DNA of 64,000 bases from Mastigamoeba balamuthi (Eukaryota; Evosea; Mastigamoebida; Mastigamoebidae). The position numbers and the translations under genes are program-made. This document shows, piece after piece, positions 14,176-26,526 of the stretch. How positions within the stretch are numbered: position 1 is the stretch's first letter; each line of letters starts with the position of its first letter. Under the pieces are notes generated by a model, which was not told the origin of the DNA, did no database searches, and worked only from the letters and a program-made list of their open reading frames with translations. The stretch is from contig CACRSC010000018.1 of assembly GCA_902651635.1 (NCBI GenBank), positions 549,765-613,764 of the forward strand, in the 5' to 3' direction.

Positions 14176-15990
14176 TCACAGGCTGAGGCTGAGGCTGAGC
14201 GCTTTGCACCCAGCCTCGAGTACGCGGACGAGGCGACCGACGCTGTCTCTGCCAACCTCGTGGCGGCAGATCTTGTTGAACGTCTTCGTCAGGCTCGGGA
14301 GATATTCGTGCGCCCTCCCGCATGACTGCCTCAAGACTGCGGCCAGCTCCCACACGCACTCATCGCGCTGCCTGTGCAACACCCGCGAAGGCTGTCAGAC
14401 AGGGCTCCCAAAGGTGGGGTACAGAGGGCATTGCCCGGTACCTGTAGGCATCACCGTTCGCCTTGTAACAGGCACTGTTGTCGCCGCAGCACTCGAGGTT
14501 GCAGAGGGACGTGTCCTTCCTGATCAGACAGTACTTCAGGCACGGACATGCCGTTTTCGTGCACGTCTTGGGGAGGTTCCTCGTAATCCCGGCCGTTAGC
14601 GCTGTGTAGCAGGCGATCCGCAATGCGATCGATCGCTGCGTGCGCGTCGATCTCCTTCCGCAGGCTTTCAGCTGTCTGCTGTGTTGGCGCCAGTTCGTGC
14701 CTGCGGCGGGCGGACTCGAGGGAAACGTCCCACGCGCGCACTGGCTTGCTGTTGCAGACGCCCATCTGTGAGCGCACCGCCGACGACGGGCCGAAATAGT
14801 CCGCGATCGTGAAGCTTGCGGTGATATCGGACTGGCCGTACTGGCACGGCTCGCTGTAATCCCTACTTTTGTTCTGCATGTAGGCGACTGTGGATGCGGG
14901 GACGAGTTGGTGTTGTTGCCCAACATGCAAAGTGGGGCAGTTGGCATACAAGAGCCATCATACAGGTTCTGCAGCGTTTTGTCGTTGTGGTCTGCTGGCT
15001 CCATGTAGTGCATGTTGGCAAAGGACCACGAATCGGTCAGGTACTCTTGGTACACGTCGCTCCACTGGTCTGCATAGCTGCTATCTGCGATAGGCGACGA
15101 ACTGCCGAGAGAGAGAGAACCTGAGTAGAGTGGCACGGATAAAGAGCAGATAGGACCCCCAGCTGCATACGTTGCGATGTACACCCTCAGGGGAAGCTTG
15201 GCCCTGAAGAAGTTGGAACCAGCATTGCAGGCCTCGACAAAGAAGACGAGGGTGTCGTACATCTTACTCTGGTACATCTGCTGAAGCCCGTTCTGCAACA
15301 CCGTCCACTCGAGGTCGCTGTGGGGGAAGCACAGCATGCCTGACCCGCCGTGGTCCCTGACACCCCTCTAGTCGGTCACGGTTCTTCGACACAACACCGT
15401 GTCGTGCAAAGTGAGCATACGCGAAGTAGATAAATACGTGATCGGCAGAGGTGCTGCCGAGGGCTTTCCGCTGCCTACAGTGGGCTTCTGGCCCGTCAAG
15501 ATCTTGATGAAATTGTCCGGGTTGACGGCCTCGCCCGTGTAGTCCTTGGGCACCCCGTGGTACACGTCCGGGCCACCGACTTCGTTAATCATCGTGCCCT
15601 TCTTGGGGTTCTTTTTGTCTGCGAGTCCCTCGTTAGTATTACAACTGGATGTTAGGCATACTGTTGGCGATGTCGTCGTACATGAAGACAATGATGTGCT
15701 CTTCCGGCACGCCCTTCTGCCTAAGGATCTGGAACATGTGGCAGACGTTTGCCTGGTGGCGATAGTTCCTGCGCCCGCAATCCGTCAGACGTCAGCACAG
15801 GAGAGCAGAGAAGCAGGCAGCGCCAGCATAGCAGGAGCACAGGCACACACCCGTACTCGTTGCTTCCAGCTGCGAGGACGGCCCAGAAGTTGTTGGCACG
15901 TTGCTGAGGAGTCATGCGGTCCAACAGTGCAGGCGCTATGGCCGCAAGGGCGGCGCAGTACAGAGTAAGGAGAGCTGCAGCCACGCGCAT
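14176..15990 (-). CDS. Legumain-like asparaginyl endopeptidase (peptidase C13), with two frame breaks
   Basis: A lysosomal or vacuolar cysteine protease cleaving after Asn. Exons are 15990-15851, 15768-15662, 15618-15421, 15356-15171, 15101-14950, 14887-14442 and 14371-14176. A signal peptide is followed by [35 protein letters not shown] is typical of the family. The catalytic His is in DHGGSGM and the catalytic Cys in VEACNAGS. The C-terminal activity-modulating domain is present, and the last exon keeps its cysteine spacing. Two breaks are seen. In exon 3 the frame changes between GSGK and DHVFIYF, consistent with one lost A in an A-run (TTT at 15465-15467). In exon 6 a cysteine-rich segment that is in phase with the last exon is out of frame with the helical part before it. 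It may be a sequencing error or a decaying gene. Confidence 0.85.
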
Positions 15991-17030
15991 TGAAGAGTGA
16001 GGTTCCGTTGATCGGTCCTCGTGTAAACCAACAAACAATAACTGTGAGAGCGTGAATATCACCGGTGAGGGTGTGCTTGTCGATGCCCACACCAGCATGC
16101 ATACGTCACAAATGAACGGTGCTCGTCAGGTTCGCACCGTAGTGCCCACACCCTCATACTCGATCCCTCATGTCTCACCAAAAGTGGTTTCAATATTATG
16201 GTACCATCAACCTGAAGTTTGTAGAACATCAGCATACTCAGAAGTACACTCTCTGGCTCACCGATACGCCACTACTATTTGATTGCCACTGGCGGCCTGC
16301 AGATAAAAATCACGTCCGAAATCGAATAAATAGGTGCATGTTTTACGTCCATAAACGAATAAGAAGTTTCACTGTCAGTTGATACCCAACAGAGGAAAAT
16401 TGCGCGCTGTGTGACCTACAGTAAACAACCAGCGACGGCGATGCCGCACGTCAAGCTTGGCGCAAGTCTGTGATGTTCATCCATCAGTGGGCGATTTCTG
16501 CTTCCGCCCTCAAGTCCAGCTGCCCACCAGCGCGACCAGATCAGTGCCAAGATCCACCGCCCGGATTGGCGGTTGGTCTTCCCCCATTTTTGGCCCGAGG
16601 GGTTTGCGTATTTCACCATCAAGCTGCCCTCTTCCTGGGTTAGTCTTGTTTTGTGGTTCACCGACGCGGTCGGGGAGGGATCGCAATGCTCGTCGCCGCC
16701 CCCCGTGACCCCGATGTGCGGCTGATGCGTGCCGGGCCTCGCGTGTCGACAATCCGTGCCCCCTCGGCCCCATCGGAGTTGCGTTCCTTTATGTCTAGCC
16801 CCGCGCACCTTCTGCAGTGCTTTTCCAACCCGCTCTCCTATTTTCGCCTCTTCCCCCAACGCCCCTGCACCCGAGAGAGCCGCTCCCCCGCGGTCCTAGC
16901 TCGACGCCGTGCGCCGAGGCAGCTCCCACAGGGCTTGCGCAATTGAGTACTTATTTCGTCAGCGACTTGGCGGTTGCCTCGCTGTGGCCTGCACAACGGT
17001 TTACTGATCCCCACACGCATCCGCGCAGGC
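15991..17030. other. Intergenic stretch, about 1 kb
   Basis: It begins at the legumain start and runs to the acidic plus-strand gene. Several short frames on both strands lack homology. A short exon from the ATG at 16791 is possible for the downstream gene but no donor in the right phase was found. Otherwise nothing is seen. Confidence 0.4.
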
Positions 17031-17683
17031 ACGACGATGCGGCGTCGAGAGCGCTGGACTTCGCGGAGGGGTGTCTCGGACGCCCTGGCGGTCCCACGCG
17101 CAGGCACGGCCACACAGGGCCCTCGTGCTCGCCTCGCACGCCTCCTCCGTCCCCGGCCGCATCGTCCGACTCGGCCGTCGGCTTCCGCTCTCGAAGGCCG
17201 CCAGGGCTCGCAGTGCAGCCAGAGGGCAGCAAGAACTGCGTCCGGACCCGAGGACTGGTGGTGGTCGCTCCCGAGAAGCCCGAGAAGAGCAGCGAGGACG
17301 AGGGCGAGGACGAGGAAGAGAACGAGGCTGAGGGCGACGGCGACGTCACGTCCTACGTGATCGAGGGCGACGAGTGGGTGCCGTTGCTCAAGATCGAGGA
17401 CGACGGTGGCTACCAGACAGAGACAGACGACGGGTACAGCAGCACGACGAGCGGGTCGGAATCGCCGTCGGCGTCGGTGATGCCGCTCTCCCCTGTTGGG
17501 ATCCTCAGGCCGGTGCCGCACAGGAGTCTGCAGTGCCTCGCCCAGGTGTTCGACGCCTCTCTGAGCTCGCCGGTACCGGAGGAGCCAGAGGACCCCCAGC
17601 AGTCCACGTCAGGAAGCCCATCGTCTTCCGAGGGCGCCTGCGATAGCGCACATGCATCGGGCTGCTCGCCGAGCAGCCCCTAG
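17031..17683 (+). CDS. Hypothetical acidic serine-rich protein, 5' end unresolved
   Basis: Not recognised. An acceptor-like CGCGCAG precedes the coding stretch, which continues to TAG at 17681. The most convincing part is a run of Glu/Asp (EDEGEDEEENEAEGDGD), then VTSYVIEGDEWVPLLKIEDD, TETDDGYSS and several Ser-Pro sites, ending in a Ser-rich tail. No in-frame ATG lies before the acidic part, so at least one upstream exon is missing from this model. Composition suggests a disordered, possibly phosphorylated regulatory or nuclear protein. Confidence 0.5.
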
Positions 17684-17835
17684 GCCCTAGGGAGCTGCGG
17701 GCCAGATGTAAAACCTTGCATATGTCTGTGACGGAATGGAGTCGTGGCTGTACTAAACCCGTTGTGAATCTAACCCTGGGCTTGAGACACTGAAACCTGC
17801 TGGATACGTCAAGAGGTGACAACAAAGAGAAGCAA

Positions 17836-19208
17836 TCAGTTGGTCTTCGCTGTCGTATCTCGGCCGGTGAGCAGCCAGTCAAACGCGGCCGCAAAGTGCT
17901 CCCTCGTCATCTCGTGGTACCCGTCGGCCACGTTGAGGACCTCGTCGATAGCTGGCACCAAAGACGCCCACCCGGCGAACTCTGGATGCGTTGCCGACAG
18001 CTCCGTGGCCACTGCACGCGCCACGCCGGACAATCTTCGAGGACGACATGGCAACCCGAAACAGATCAGTTGTTTCAAAAAAAAGCAGTTGAAGAGTCAT
18101 ACGATTGCGACGCGGGTGCATGACGCGACCGCAGCAGAGTGCCGTCAGAATCGATCACCTGTGCTTCTCGTCAGAGGCCCACAAGGGAGCAAACAGGTAG
18201 CTCGCACCTTGAAGCTCAGGAGGCACTTGTGCAGCAGCGCGGACTGGGCAGGCGAGACGCCCTCGATCCTGTCCGAGAAGAAGCTCTCCGTGACCTTCTT
18301 CGGCCCTGCCGCCCACCGCGCTGCCCTGATGCCCGCCTCCGACATGGACTGTACCGCCGCATCGACCGCCTGCATGGACGCCCACTGGCTGCACACCCGA
18401 GCGAGCCTATGGGCAACCGCAGCAGTGCGGGAGGGCCAGGGAGAGGCCGCACGAGTCGCCGGTCATGAAGACGAACCCCGCGGGCCTGCGGTTGGAGAGG
18501 AGGGCGTCCCTGTCGCCGGGGGACACCACGAGGACCACGCCCCGGATTTCGGGCAGCACGCGCGCCACCACGCTGGCAAACGTGCCCCCGCTCGACGCCC
18601 CGAGGGCGTACAGCGCCGCCCCCTCCAGCTCCGGCACCGCCCGTCGCAGCTCTGCAAGGGCGCATCCGTGGCTGCGCGTGAGGCGCTGGACACAGGCGGC
18701 TGGGCGGGGCTGCTGGGCGCACCCCTGACCTGCTGGGCGACGCCCTGGGCGTCTGGGCCGCCCGCAGACGCGTCCCAGCAGCCGTGGGCGCGGTCGCGCG
18801 ACGTCAGCGCGGCGACCGCAGCGCCCCGCGCGAGCGCCGTGCGCACGACGGCCACCTCCTCGGGGAGGCCGAACCAGTGGGAGCCCTCGTGCGTGCACCC
18901 TGCGCAGTCGTCGGGCACACGACCGCGTTTGCGAGGGTTCCCCATCGGGTTCCAGCGGATCTGGCGTGCGGGAGGGGCGAACCGTGGAAGAGGAGGAGGA
19001 GGGAGTGCGGCTTGGCGGGGGGTGGGGGCGCGAGCCAGAGGACATCGCGGGCGGCACCGTCGACCGAGAGCCTGTTCGGCACGAGGGAGCTGCCCTGCGG
19101 CGCCGACGGCTGCGCGGGCGCACGAGTGGTCCTCGTGGCCAGGTAGACCAGAGCGGCACCGGCGGCTACACACCAGAGCAGAGCCTGGCGCCTGCGAAGA
19201 CGGGCCAT
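17836..19208 (-). CDS. Alpha/beta-hydrolase fold protein, membrane-anchored
   Basis: Exons 19208-18983, 18899-18730, 18685-18453 and 18406-18208 splice in phase; the last exon, ending at 17836, has an uncertain start near 18013. The N-terminus is basic then hydrophobic (ALLWCVAAGAALVYLA), a signal anchor. LLLLFHG joins across an 82-nt intron to CTHEGSHWFGLPEEVAVV, the oxyanion-side motif of this hydrolase group. The nucleophile elbow is LGASSGGTF (GxSxGG). VVLVVSPGD and, in the last exon, ADGYHEMT with the putative catalytic His complete the fold. It resembles a plant and protist hydrolase family of unknown substrate. Confidence 0.78.
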
Positions 19209-19318
19209 CGATGTTACGAAGAAGATATTTCACGAACCCCACAAAAATCAAAGACTGATATCGCGATCTGCTGGGCCGGGTCCTATTATTGGCGCAATGC
19301 GAACTGTTGCACAAAGAG

Positions 19319-21695
19319 ATGCATATTCCTGCCCATCTCCTTCCTGCTCTGGCTGCACTCGCCCTATGCCTCTGCGGGTTTGCGGCATTGCGAATGGGCA
19401 CCACGTACTCGCTGTCCGGTAGCCCCATCGCGGTTTCTGAGAGGTACACGTGCGCACTGGTCAACTGGTCCGTCGCGTGCTGGAGTGCCACTGATCCCTA
19501 TTCGGGACCAGCCTCCTACTCTCCCGCTACGCCCGACTCGCAGGTGTTCACGTCGGTGTCTGTGGGCCTGGTCTGCGCCTGCGTGCTGATCTCGAACGGG
19601 TCGGCTCTGTGCTGGGGTGATCTACTCCGGGGCTCCTTCACTGTGGTCCCCGACCCGCCAGAGGTGTTCGTCAGCGTTGGAGTTGGGCGTACTCACACGT
19701 GCGGCCTGACGTCACAGGGCACCATCCAGTGTTGGGATAATGTGCCCAACGTGTCCACGTGGACAGTCCCCACACTGCCCCAGGGGGTGGTCTGGGCGGC
19801 CCTGGACGTGTACGGCCCGGCCGCTTGCGCCATTGGCAACGACAGCATCGCGAGGTGCTGGGGTGACACGCCTCGCTCTCCTCCAGCTGGCAAGGTCCTG
19901 AACATTGCCACCGCCGAGACGTTTGTGTGTGCGCTTGTTCCCTGCAACAGAGTCGTTTGCGCGGGTGCCGGCTCCCCAGTCCAGCGGGTCGCCCTGTTTA
20001 ACGACACTGTGGTGGACATCGCTGTGATGGGCGGAACCAACGGATCCGTCTGCCTCCTCTACCAATCGGGTTGGGTTCAGTGTATAGGTGAATTCCAGGC
20101 TGCGTTCTCCTTCTCTGGAACCCCGGTCCGCTCGATTGCAACGACAAGAAACGGCCTGTGCATGTCACTTTCCACTGGCAAGGTTGTCTGTGATGGAAAC
20201 GTGTCACCGCTTCCTGATGGCGTTGTAACCCCCGTCCTATCGGCCAGTGCGCAGCGCAATTCAATTTCAAGTTCATGCGACGATGCGAATTCGAATTCTA
20301 CAGTTGACTCAGCCAGTTGGTCGTCTGTGGATCCATCACACGGACGGGCAAGTGGGTCGAGAGGAAGCACATATGTGGCGTCACAATCGTCGAGCGCAGG
20401 TGTTGAGAATAGCTCCAAAGGGCTGGGAATCTATATCTCTGGAAGGAACCTGGGCTGGATTGCAGGTGTGAGCTGTGGAGTCCTCGTGGTGATAGGGACA
20501 TTTGCTCTTCTAATCATTGTTCTCCGGCGTCATTCAAAGCGACAAATTCGGTGAGTTATTCAAAGAGATCCATTCTGACACATCAAATAGGGTTATCACT
20601 GAGGCAAGAGATCCAGAATTTGCAAGTGCGACGATTCAGGATATCGTCCCAGAGAGCGATAAGCTTCCAGATCTCTCAGTTGTGGTTGCACCTATTGTGC
20701 CTAGTGTACCTAATGACGATGCTGTGACCAAGAGGACTGCTGTGATGATTGATCTGAAATGCGTGAATGAGCTGCCAGACGAAAGACAGATGGAGATGAC
20801 CGAGGGACCTGTGATGCTTCCCACGCCCAAAGAGGCCGTTTCTGTTCCCATTCCCCAGTCCACAAGAAGCGCTCTGCTGACGAACCGAAGCACCACGGAT
20901 AGGCCGAAGAACACTCGGTTTGACACTGCCCCAGTTCAGAGTCGCGTCCAGACCAACATCATTTCACACATCCCCGAGCCACCACCGGATTCTCTTGCAC
21001 TTATGGCTCAGGCAATTCAGCCCGCACATAGTTGCAAGAAAGAGCTGCTTGCTGCTGAATCTGTGACTGCATCCAGGATCCCCTCATTGAGGGCCATCGT
21101 GGAACAGTGTCTGATTAACTACGGGGAGATTGCCTCACGTCAGCAAGTTCGTCAGCTTGTCCAACAGTGCTACCTGACGAAAGACGAACTGCTCAGTATC
21201 ATTGTCTACACATTTGATGTCTCTGTGCTGGGAAGGACAGACGGCACGGAGAATTTCTTCTATCAGCTGGGGGAAATCATACGCTTGGGTAACTCAGAGA
21301 CAGCACGCGAGATGGCTGCACTGCAAGGCTACATATTCTATCTCAATGGAGCATTGCGCAAGATCCCGAGCTACAAGGGAATGGTATTCCGGGGGATAAA
21401 CAATAAGGCCCTCGTGCAGATGAACTATCAGGCGGGGGTGGAGATCACATGGTCATCGTTCACGTCAACCACAACGAGCATGCAGGTTGCAAAGGACTTT
21501 GTGGGAGACCAGGGGATCGTGTTCAGGATTTACATCTCGAGTGGCAAGTCCATCGGGGCGTTCAGCTCCTTTGTCGGTGAAGGAGAAGTGCTTCTTCCCA
21601 TGGATGCACATCTTATTGTGGTTCGCGAAATGTATGAGGAGAGCGGTACGTCATTTGTTGATCTCATTGAGAAAGCTGGCTCTTTCGTTTGGTAG
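19319..21695 (+). CDS. Receptor-like mono-ADP-ribosyltransferase with RCC1/CRINKLY4-type ectodomain
   Basis: Two exons (19319-20550, 20591-21695) joined by a 40-nt GT-AG intron in phase give about 778 aa. The start is the ATG of MHIPAHLLPALAAL, a signal peptide. The ectodomain repeats C-(A/G)-L-x-S-x-G-x-x-x-C-W-(G/D) units: CALVNWSVACW, SNGSALCWGD, CGLTSQGTIQCWD, SIARCWGD. These are RCC1-like propeller blades as in plant CRINKLY4 kinases. A Ser-rich stalk and one membrane helix (WIAGVSCGVLVVIGTFALLIIVL) with a basic stop-transfer follow. The cytosolic part has a disordered linker and an arginine-type ADP-ribosyltransferase domain: YKGMVFRG (R), WSSFTSTTTS (STS) and GEGEVLLP (ExE). All three catalytic elements are intact. 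No kinase domain is present. Confidence 0.88.
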
Positions 21696-22045
21696 ACAAC
21701 AATAGTTGCCTGTTTTGTCTTTTGTACAATATCTGCCAATAGAGAGAATGAAATTGACCGGTTGTGCCGGCGCACAGGCACATGAGAACGCATGTGGTTC
21801 CAGCAATTGCCAGTATAATCAAGTGGATAATACGCGTATGAGAAGATGCGTCACACAACTGTTGAGGTTACCCTGTGCGGGCGTGTGAGCAGAAGATAAA
21901 AAAGCGGCACCTACCGAAGACAGTGTCTGAAAACGAGTATCTGCAATCACAACGCACATCCACACCGCTCTATCACTCACACGCCGCCTAACAGGGAAGC
22001 CTCTTCTGCGGCCACGGACCCGACAACCAAGCTCAGATTCAGCTG
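21696..22045. other. Intergenic stretch
   Basis: It lies between two plus-strand genes and presumably carries the ABC transporter promoter. No feature is recognised. Confidence 0.4.
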
Positions 22046-25000
22046 ATGGCAGCCACCGACACTAGCGTCAGCAGCAGCCCCTCCGCACCGCTGCGTGAGC
22101 ACGGCACGCGCATCGAGGTGGACGTCGTCGAGGTGCTTCCCCGACCCGTCAACCCCTACGCGCGGTCAATCGAAGACCTGCCACCCGTCGGCCATGGCGG
22201 TGGCCCACCGTCAAAAACGTACACTACGCAGACCTCCCCTCGCCGCCTTGGCCCTCACAGGCCCCCACATTGTCAACTGATCCAACAAATGACCGCGGGA
22301 TCGCGTCACGGGCCTGCAGCGTGGGTCTTCTGGGGCTGTACAGGTTCGCCACCAAGCTCGACGTGTGCCTCGTTGTCGTCGGCCTGGTGTGCGCCACCGG
22401 CAGCGGAGCGATCGGGCCGCTCGAGACGATTCTGCTGTGCGCCCCCGTGCCTCTCTCTCATTCGGGCAGCTTCTCATCCATGGGTAACAGCGGAAACATG
22501 GTCGACTCGTTCAAGCAGCCTGTCCATGGGCTTGGCTCCGCGGGCTCGTCAGCCGCATCGGGGGGAGGGGTCACGTCCGTTGTGTCTCAGGAGGCCATCA
22601 GATCCAACGCGATCAAGCTGCTGTGCCTGGGCATCGCGACGTTCGTGTTGCACTTCACGTACGTCGTCTCGCTGTCCGTCGCTGCCCTGCGCCAGGGGGT
22701 CGCGATGCGCAGGGCGTACGTCGAGAGCGTCCTGTGCCAGGAGATTGGCTGGTTCGACTCGCGGGCCGTCGGCGAGCTCACCACGCGCCTGTCGGATGTC
22801 TCCAAGATCCAGGAGGGCATCAGCGAGCGCGTGGGCTCTGTGTTCCAGGTCGTCGCTACCTCCATCGGTGGTTGGGTGATCGCGTTCGTCACGGGCTGGA
22901 AGCTGTCACTCATCCTGCTCTCGACAATGCCGCTCTCTGTGCTCTCCATGTCGCTCTTCGAGTGGGTCTTCGAGAAGTTGGTCGTGAAGGCACAGGACCA
23001 CTACGCCTTGGCCGGGACCATTGCGGAAGAGTTCATTTCATGCGTGCGCACAGTCGTCGCGTTCGGCATACAGCGCACCGCCGTCGAGAGGTACGATGCG
23101 GAGCTTGTGAAGACACGTCGCATGGGGTACACGAAGGGCTTTGCTATGGGTGGAGCGCTGGGCTTCGTCAGCCTTATCATGTTCGGGACGTACGGGCTGG
23201 CGTTCTGGTACGGCTCCAAGCTCGCGGGGGACGTCAAGATCGTGCGCGACAGCGCGGGCGCCATCGTCGAGGTTGTACGCGCGATGGATCCAGGCAAGAT
23301 CATGACTGTGTTCTTCGCCATCATGATGGGCATCGAGGGCATAGGGCAGCTCGGGTCGCTTATCAGCGCCATCGTCGAGGCTCGTGGGTGCGCGTATGAG
23401 GTGTTCGCGACGATCGACCGCCTGTCGCTGATTGACAAGCGCAAGAACGAGGGCGAGTCTGCGGATCTGAGGGGAGACATCGAGTTCCGCAACGTGTATT
23501 TCCGGTACCCCACACGGCCCGAGGTAGAGGTCCTCAGGGACTTTAGCCTCACGGTGAAGAGCGGCCGGACCGTGGCCTTTGTGGGCTCCAGTGGGTGTGG
23601 TAAGAGCACGGCCGTCTCTCTGCTGGAGCGCATGTACGACGTGTCGCCGTCGTGCGGAGACATCCTCATCGGCGGGGTTCCACTACGGAGCATCAACATC
23701 GAGTGCCTGCGCAGCCAGATAGGCGTTGTGACGCAGGAGCCCGTCCTGTTCGCCAAATCCATCAGCGAGAACATCGCCCTTGGAGCAGTTGTGCGAGCGA
23801 GTTTCGTTGTCGCACTCGGAGAGTAATCGTTCCTTTTCAGGGTACAACCTCGCTGGAGGACGTGGAGAAAGCTGCCAGGAGGGCCAACGCGCATGGATTC
23901 ATCTCGCAGTTGCCCCAGGGGTACAACACGCTTGTTGGGGAACGAGGAACACAGTTGTCAGGAGGCCAGAAACAGCGCATCGCCATTGCTAGGGCCCTCA
24001 TCCGCAGGTCGAGTATCAGAGAGAAAACATGGCAGTGCACTAAACACCAATTTCAGGCCGCAGCTGCTGATCTTTGACGAGGCGACGTCTGCGCTGGACG
24101 CAGAGAGCGAGCGGATCGTGCAGGAGGCAATAGATGAGGTGTGCCGCGGAGTGACGTGCATCATCATCGCACACCGGCTGTCGACAGTGCGAAACGCCGA
24201 CATGATAGTGGCCTTCCAGTCGGGCCGCGTGGCGGAGGCGGGCACGCACGACGAGCTGATGCAGAAGAAGGGCCTTTACTACCGCCTGGTAGTCAAGCAG
24301 CAGCTCAAGGGCGATCACAGGAAGGCAAAGAAGGCTGCAGTTCGCAACGAAAACGACAACACAAAGCCCAGCGAAACGGAGGAAGAGCTGGTGGCCCAGG
24401 AGTGCATGCCCTCATCCGTCAAGTTCCGCACTGTCCTACGGGCATTCAGCCTTCTGCGTCCTGACTGGCCGTTCATTCTGGGGGCCTCGATATCGTCTAT
24501 CATCGACGGCGCGGTGTTTCCTGTCTTTGCATTGATCTTCAGTGGGGTTTGTTGCTCCTCACGCAGGGCATAGGAATGACGAATTTCACAGGTTATTTCA
24601 GAGCTCTTTTACATACCCGGAGACGGAGGGAACGACCAGGAGCACAACCGCAAAATCGCCCAGTGGTCCGTCGCTTTCTGTGTCCTGGGGGCCGTCGCGT
24701 GTGTCTCTCAGACACTGACCAGCGGACTGATCGAGATCGCTGGAGAACGACTCACCAAGTGCCTCTCGAATCCACTAAAGGAGTGAACTAAGTTCCGCTT
24801 TAGGTACCTTCGGTTCGAGAGCTTCAAGGCGATTCTCAGGCAGGAGGTGGGATGGTTCGACTGCAAGGAGGTCAGTCGTCATTTTTTTCGCTTGAGAAAG
24901 GCACCAAAGCGAGTTCTAACGTTGCTTCACCAATGCAGAACAGAACGGGAGTGCTGACGACAAGGCTAGCGACGGAGGCCACGATGGTACACGGCATCAC

Positions 25001-26526
25001 TGGCAGCCAGCTGACCCTGCTTCTGTCGATGGTCTCTTCTCTCGTTTGGGGCATCCTCGTCTCGTACTCAGGAAGCTGGAAGGTTGCCCTTGCTGTCTCT
25101 GCCGTCGTGCCCCTCATGGCAGGCGCTCTGGCTGTCGACATGCGCATCATGACTGAGTACCAGCTGGAGCAGAAGGAGGCACTCGAGCAGGCTGGACAGG
25201 TGGCGGCTGAGGCGTTTGAGAACCCGCGGACAGTGCTCACCACAGGAAAAGAGGTGTTCTTCACCGAGGAGTACCTTAAGGCTGTCAAGCGGCCACTGCG
25301 AAAGGGCTTCAGGGCTATGTTCCTGCACTCTATTGCTGGAGGCTTCATGGATGTGCGACCACCTTGTTCTCCACTCAATTGAGAGCTGATAATGTCGCAG
25401 GCGAGTGCAATGTGGACCTCTGCACTGGCACTGTGGTACGGAGGCAAGCTCGTTGCGGATCCGGCTGGGCACGTCTCGTTTGATGCGGTTCTGAAGGCGC
25501 AAACGGGTGTCATGTTTGGTGCGATGTCTATCGGCCAGCTGATGGCGTTCCTGCCAGACTACGGCAAGGCCCTCGCAGCTGCGCATCACATCTTCGCCCT
25601 TTTCGATCGGAAGCCCCTGGTCCCGCCCCCACTCGGCCTCGCCCCTGCGCGCCCCTCGCAGGACGAGAGACTCGTGCAAACGCGCGAGGCAGAGGTCAGG
25701 GCGCGGACTGAGACGACGGTCAAGGCGATCGAGAGCTTCGTTGGCGATATTGAGTTCCGCAACGTATGCTTCGAGTATCCCACTCGCCCGGGATTGCCCG
25801 TCCTCAGGGGGCTTAGTCTGCGCGCCATGCCCAACCAGACTCTGGCTCTCGTGGGCAGCAGCGGTTGCGGAAAGGTGGGAAACGATCAAACAAATTCATC
25901 GGACTAACGCCTGCGTATCTCGTGGGCAGAGCACAGTGATTTCTATTCTGGAGAGGATGTACAACCCCACTGCAGGAGAGGTTCTATTGGATGGGGTGCC
26001 AATCGAAGCGCTGGACGTTAGCTGGCTGCGATCGCAGATGGGACTGGTCGGCCAAGAGCCTGTGCTATTTGGTGGCACGATCCGGGAGAACATCGCACAT
26101 GGCAAGCCCGGGGCGACCGAGGAGGAGATCATCACTGCGGCGAAGCTGTCCAACGCGCACGGGTTCATCAGCAGCTTTCCTGCGGGATACGACACGGTGG
26201 TGGCCGAGAAGGGGGTGACGCTAAGCGGGGGCCAGAAGCAGCGCATCGCCATCGCACGGGCTCTCGTAAGGAATCCGCGGATCCTGCTGCTCGATGAGGC
26301 CACCAGCGCCCTTGACTCCAACAGCGAGGCCGTTGTTCAGGAGGCCCTCGATAGAGCCCAGCAGGGCCGTACAACTATCGTCATCGCCCACAGGCTGTCC
26401 ACCATTGTCTCGGCGGACCAGATCGCGGTAATCGATGGCGGGATCGTGGTCGAGTGTGGCACGCACGAGCAGTTGATGTCACGTCAGGGCCATTACTATG
26501 ACCTCGCAAGCAACCAGATGAGGTAG
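22046..26526 (+). CDS. Full-length ABCB-type transporter (P-glycoprotein/MDR family)
   Basis: An ATP-driven exporter of lipids or hydrophobic compounds. Nine exons (22046-22218, 22320-23787, 23841-24007, 24057-24546, 24592-24758, 24804-24870, 24939-25352, 25401-25874, 25930-26526) keep frame and give about 1338 aa, arranged TMD-NBD-TMD-NBD. NBD1 shows [33 protein letters not shown] and [11 protein letters not shown]2 shows [34 protein letters not shown] and IVIAHRLST. Both nucleotide sites therefore look competent. A charged linker ([11 protein letters not shown]) joins the halves. An intron interrupts Walker A of NBD2 directly after the lysine, while NBD1 is unbroken there. A long first extracellular loop is Ser/Gly-rich. 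Confidence 0.95.

Noticed and set aside
18407-18452. Second frameshift in the same hydrolase after FVFMTGDS
   Set aside because: A short GTGCGG...CATAG intron restores the frame, leading into LARVCSQW.
18850-19000. Frameshift in the alpha/beta hydrolase after LLLLFHG
   Set aside because: An 82-nt GT-AG intron (18982-18900) joins FHG to CTHEGSHWFGLPEE in phase, so no frameshift is needed.
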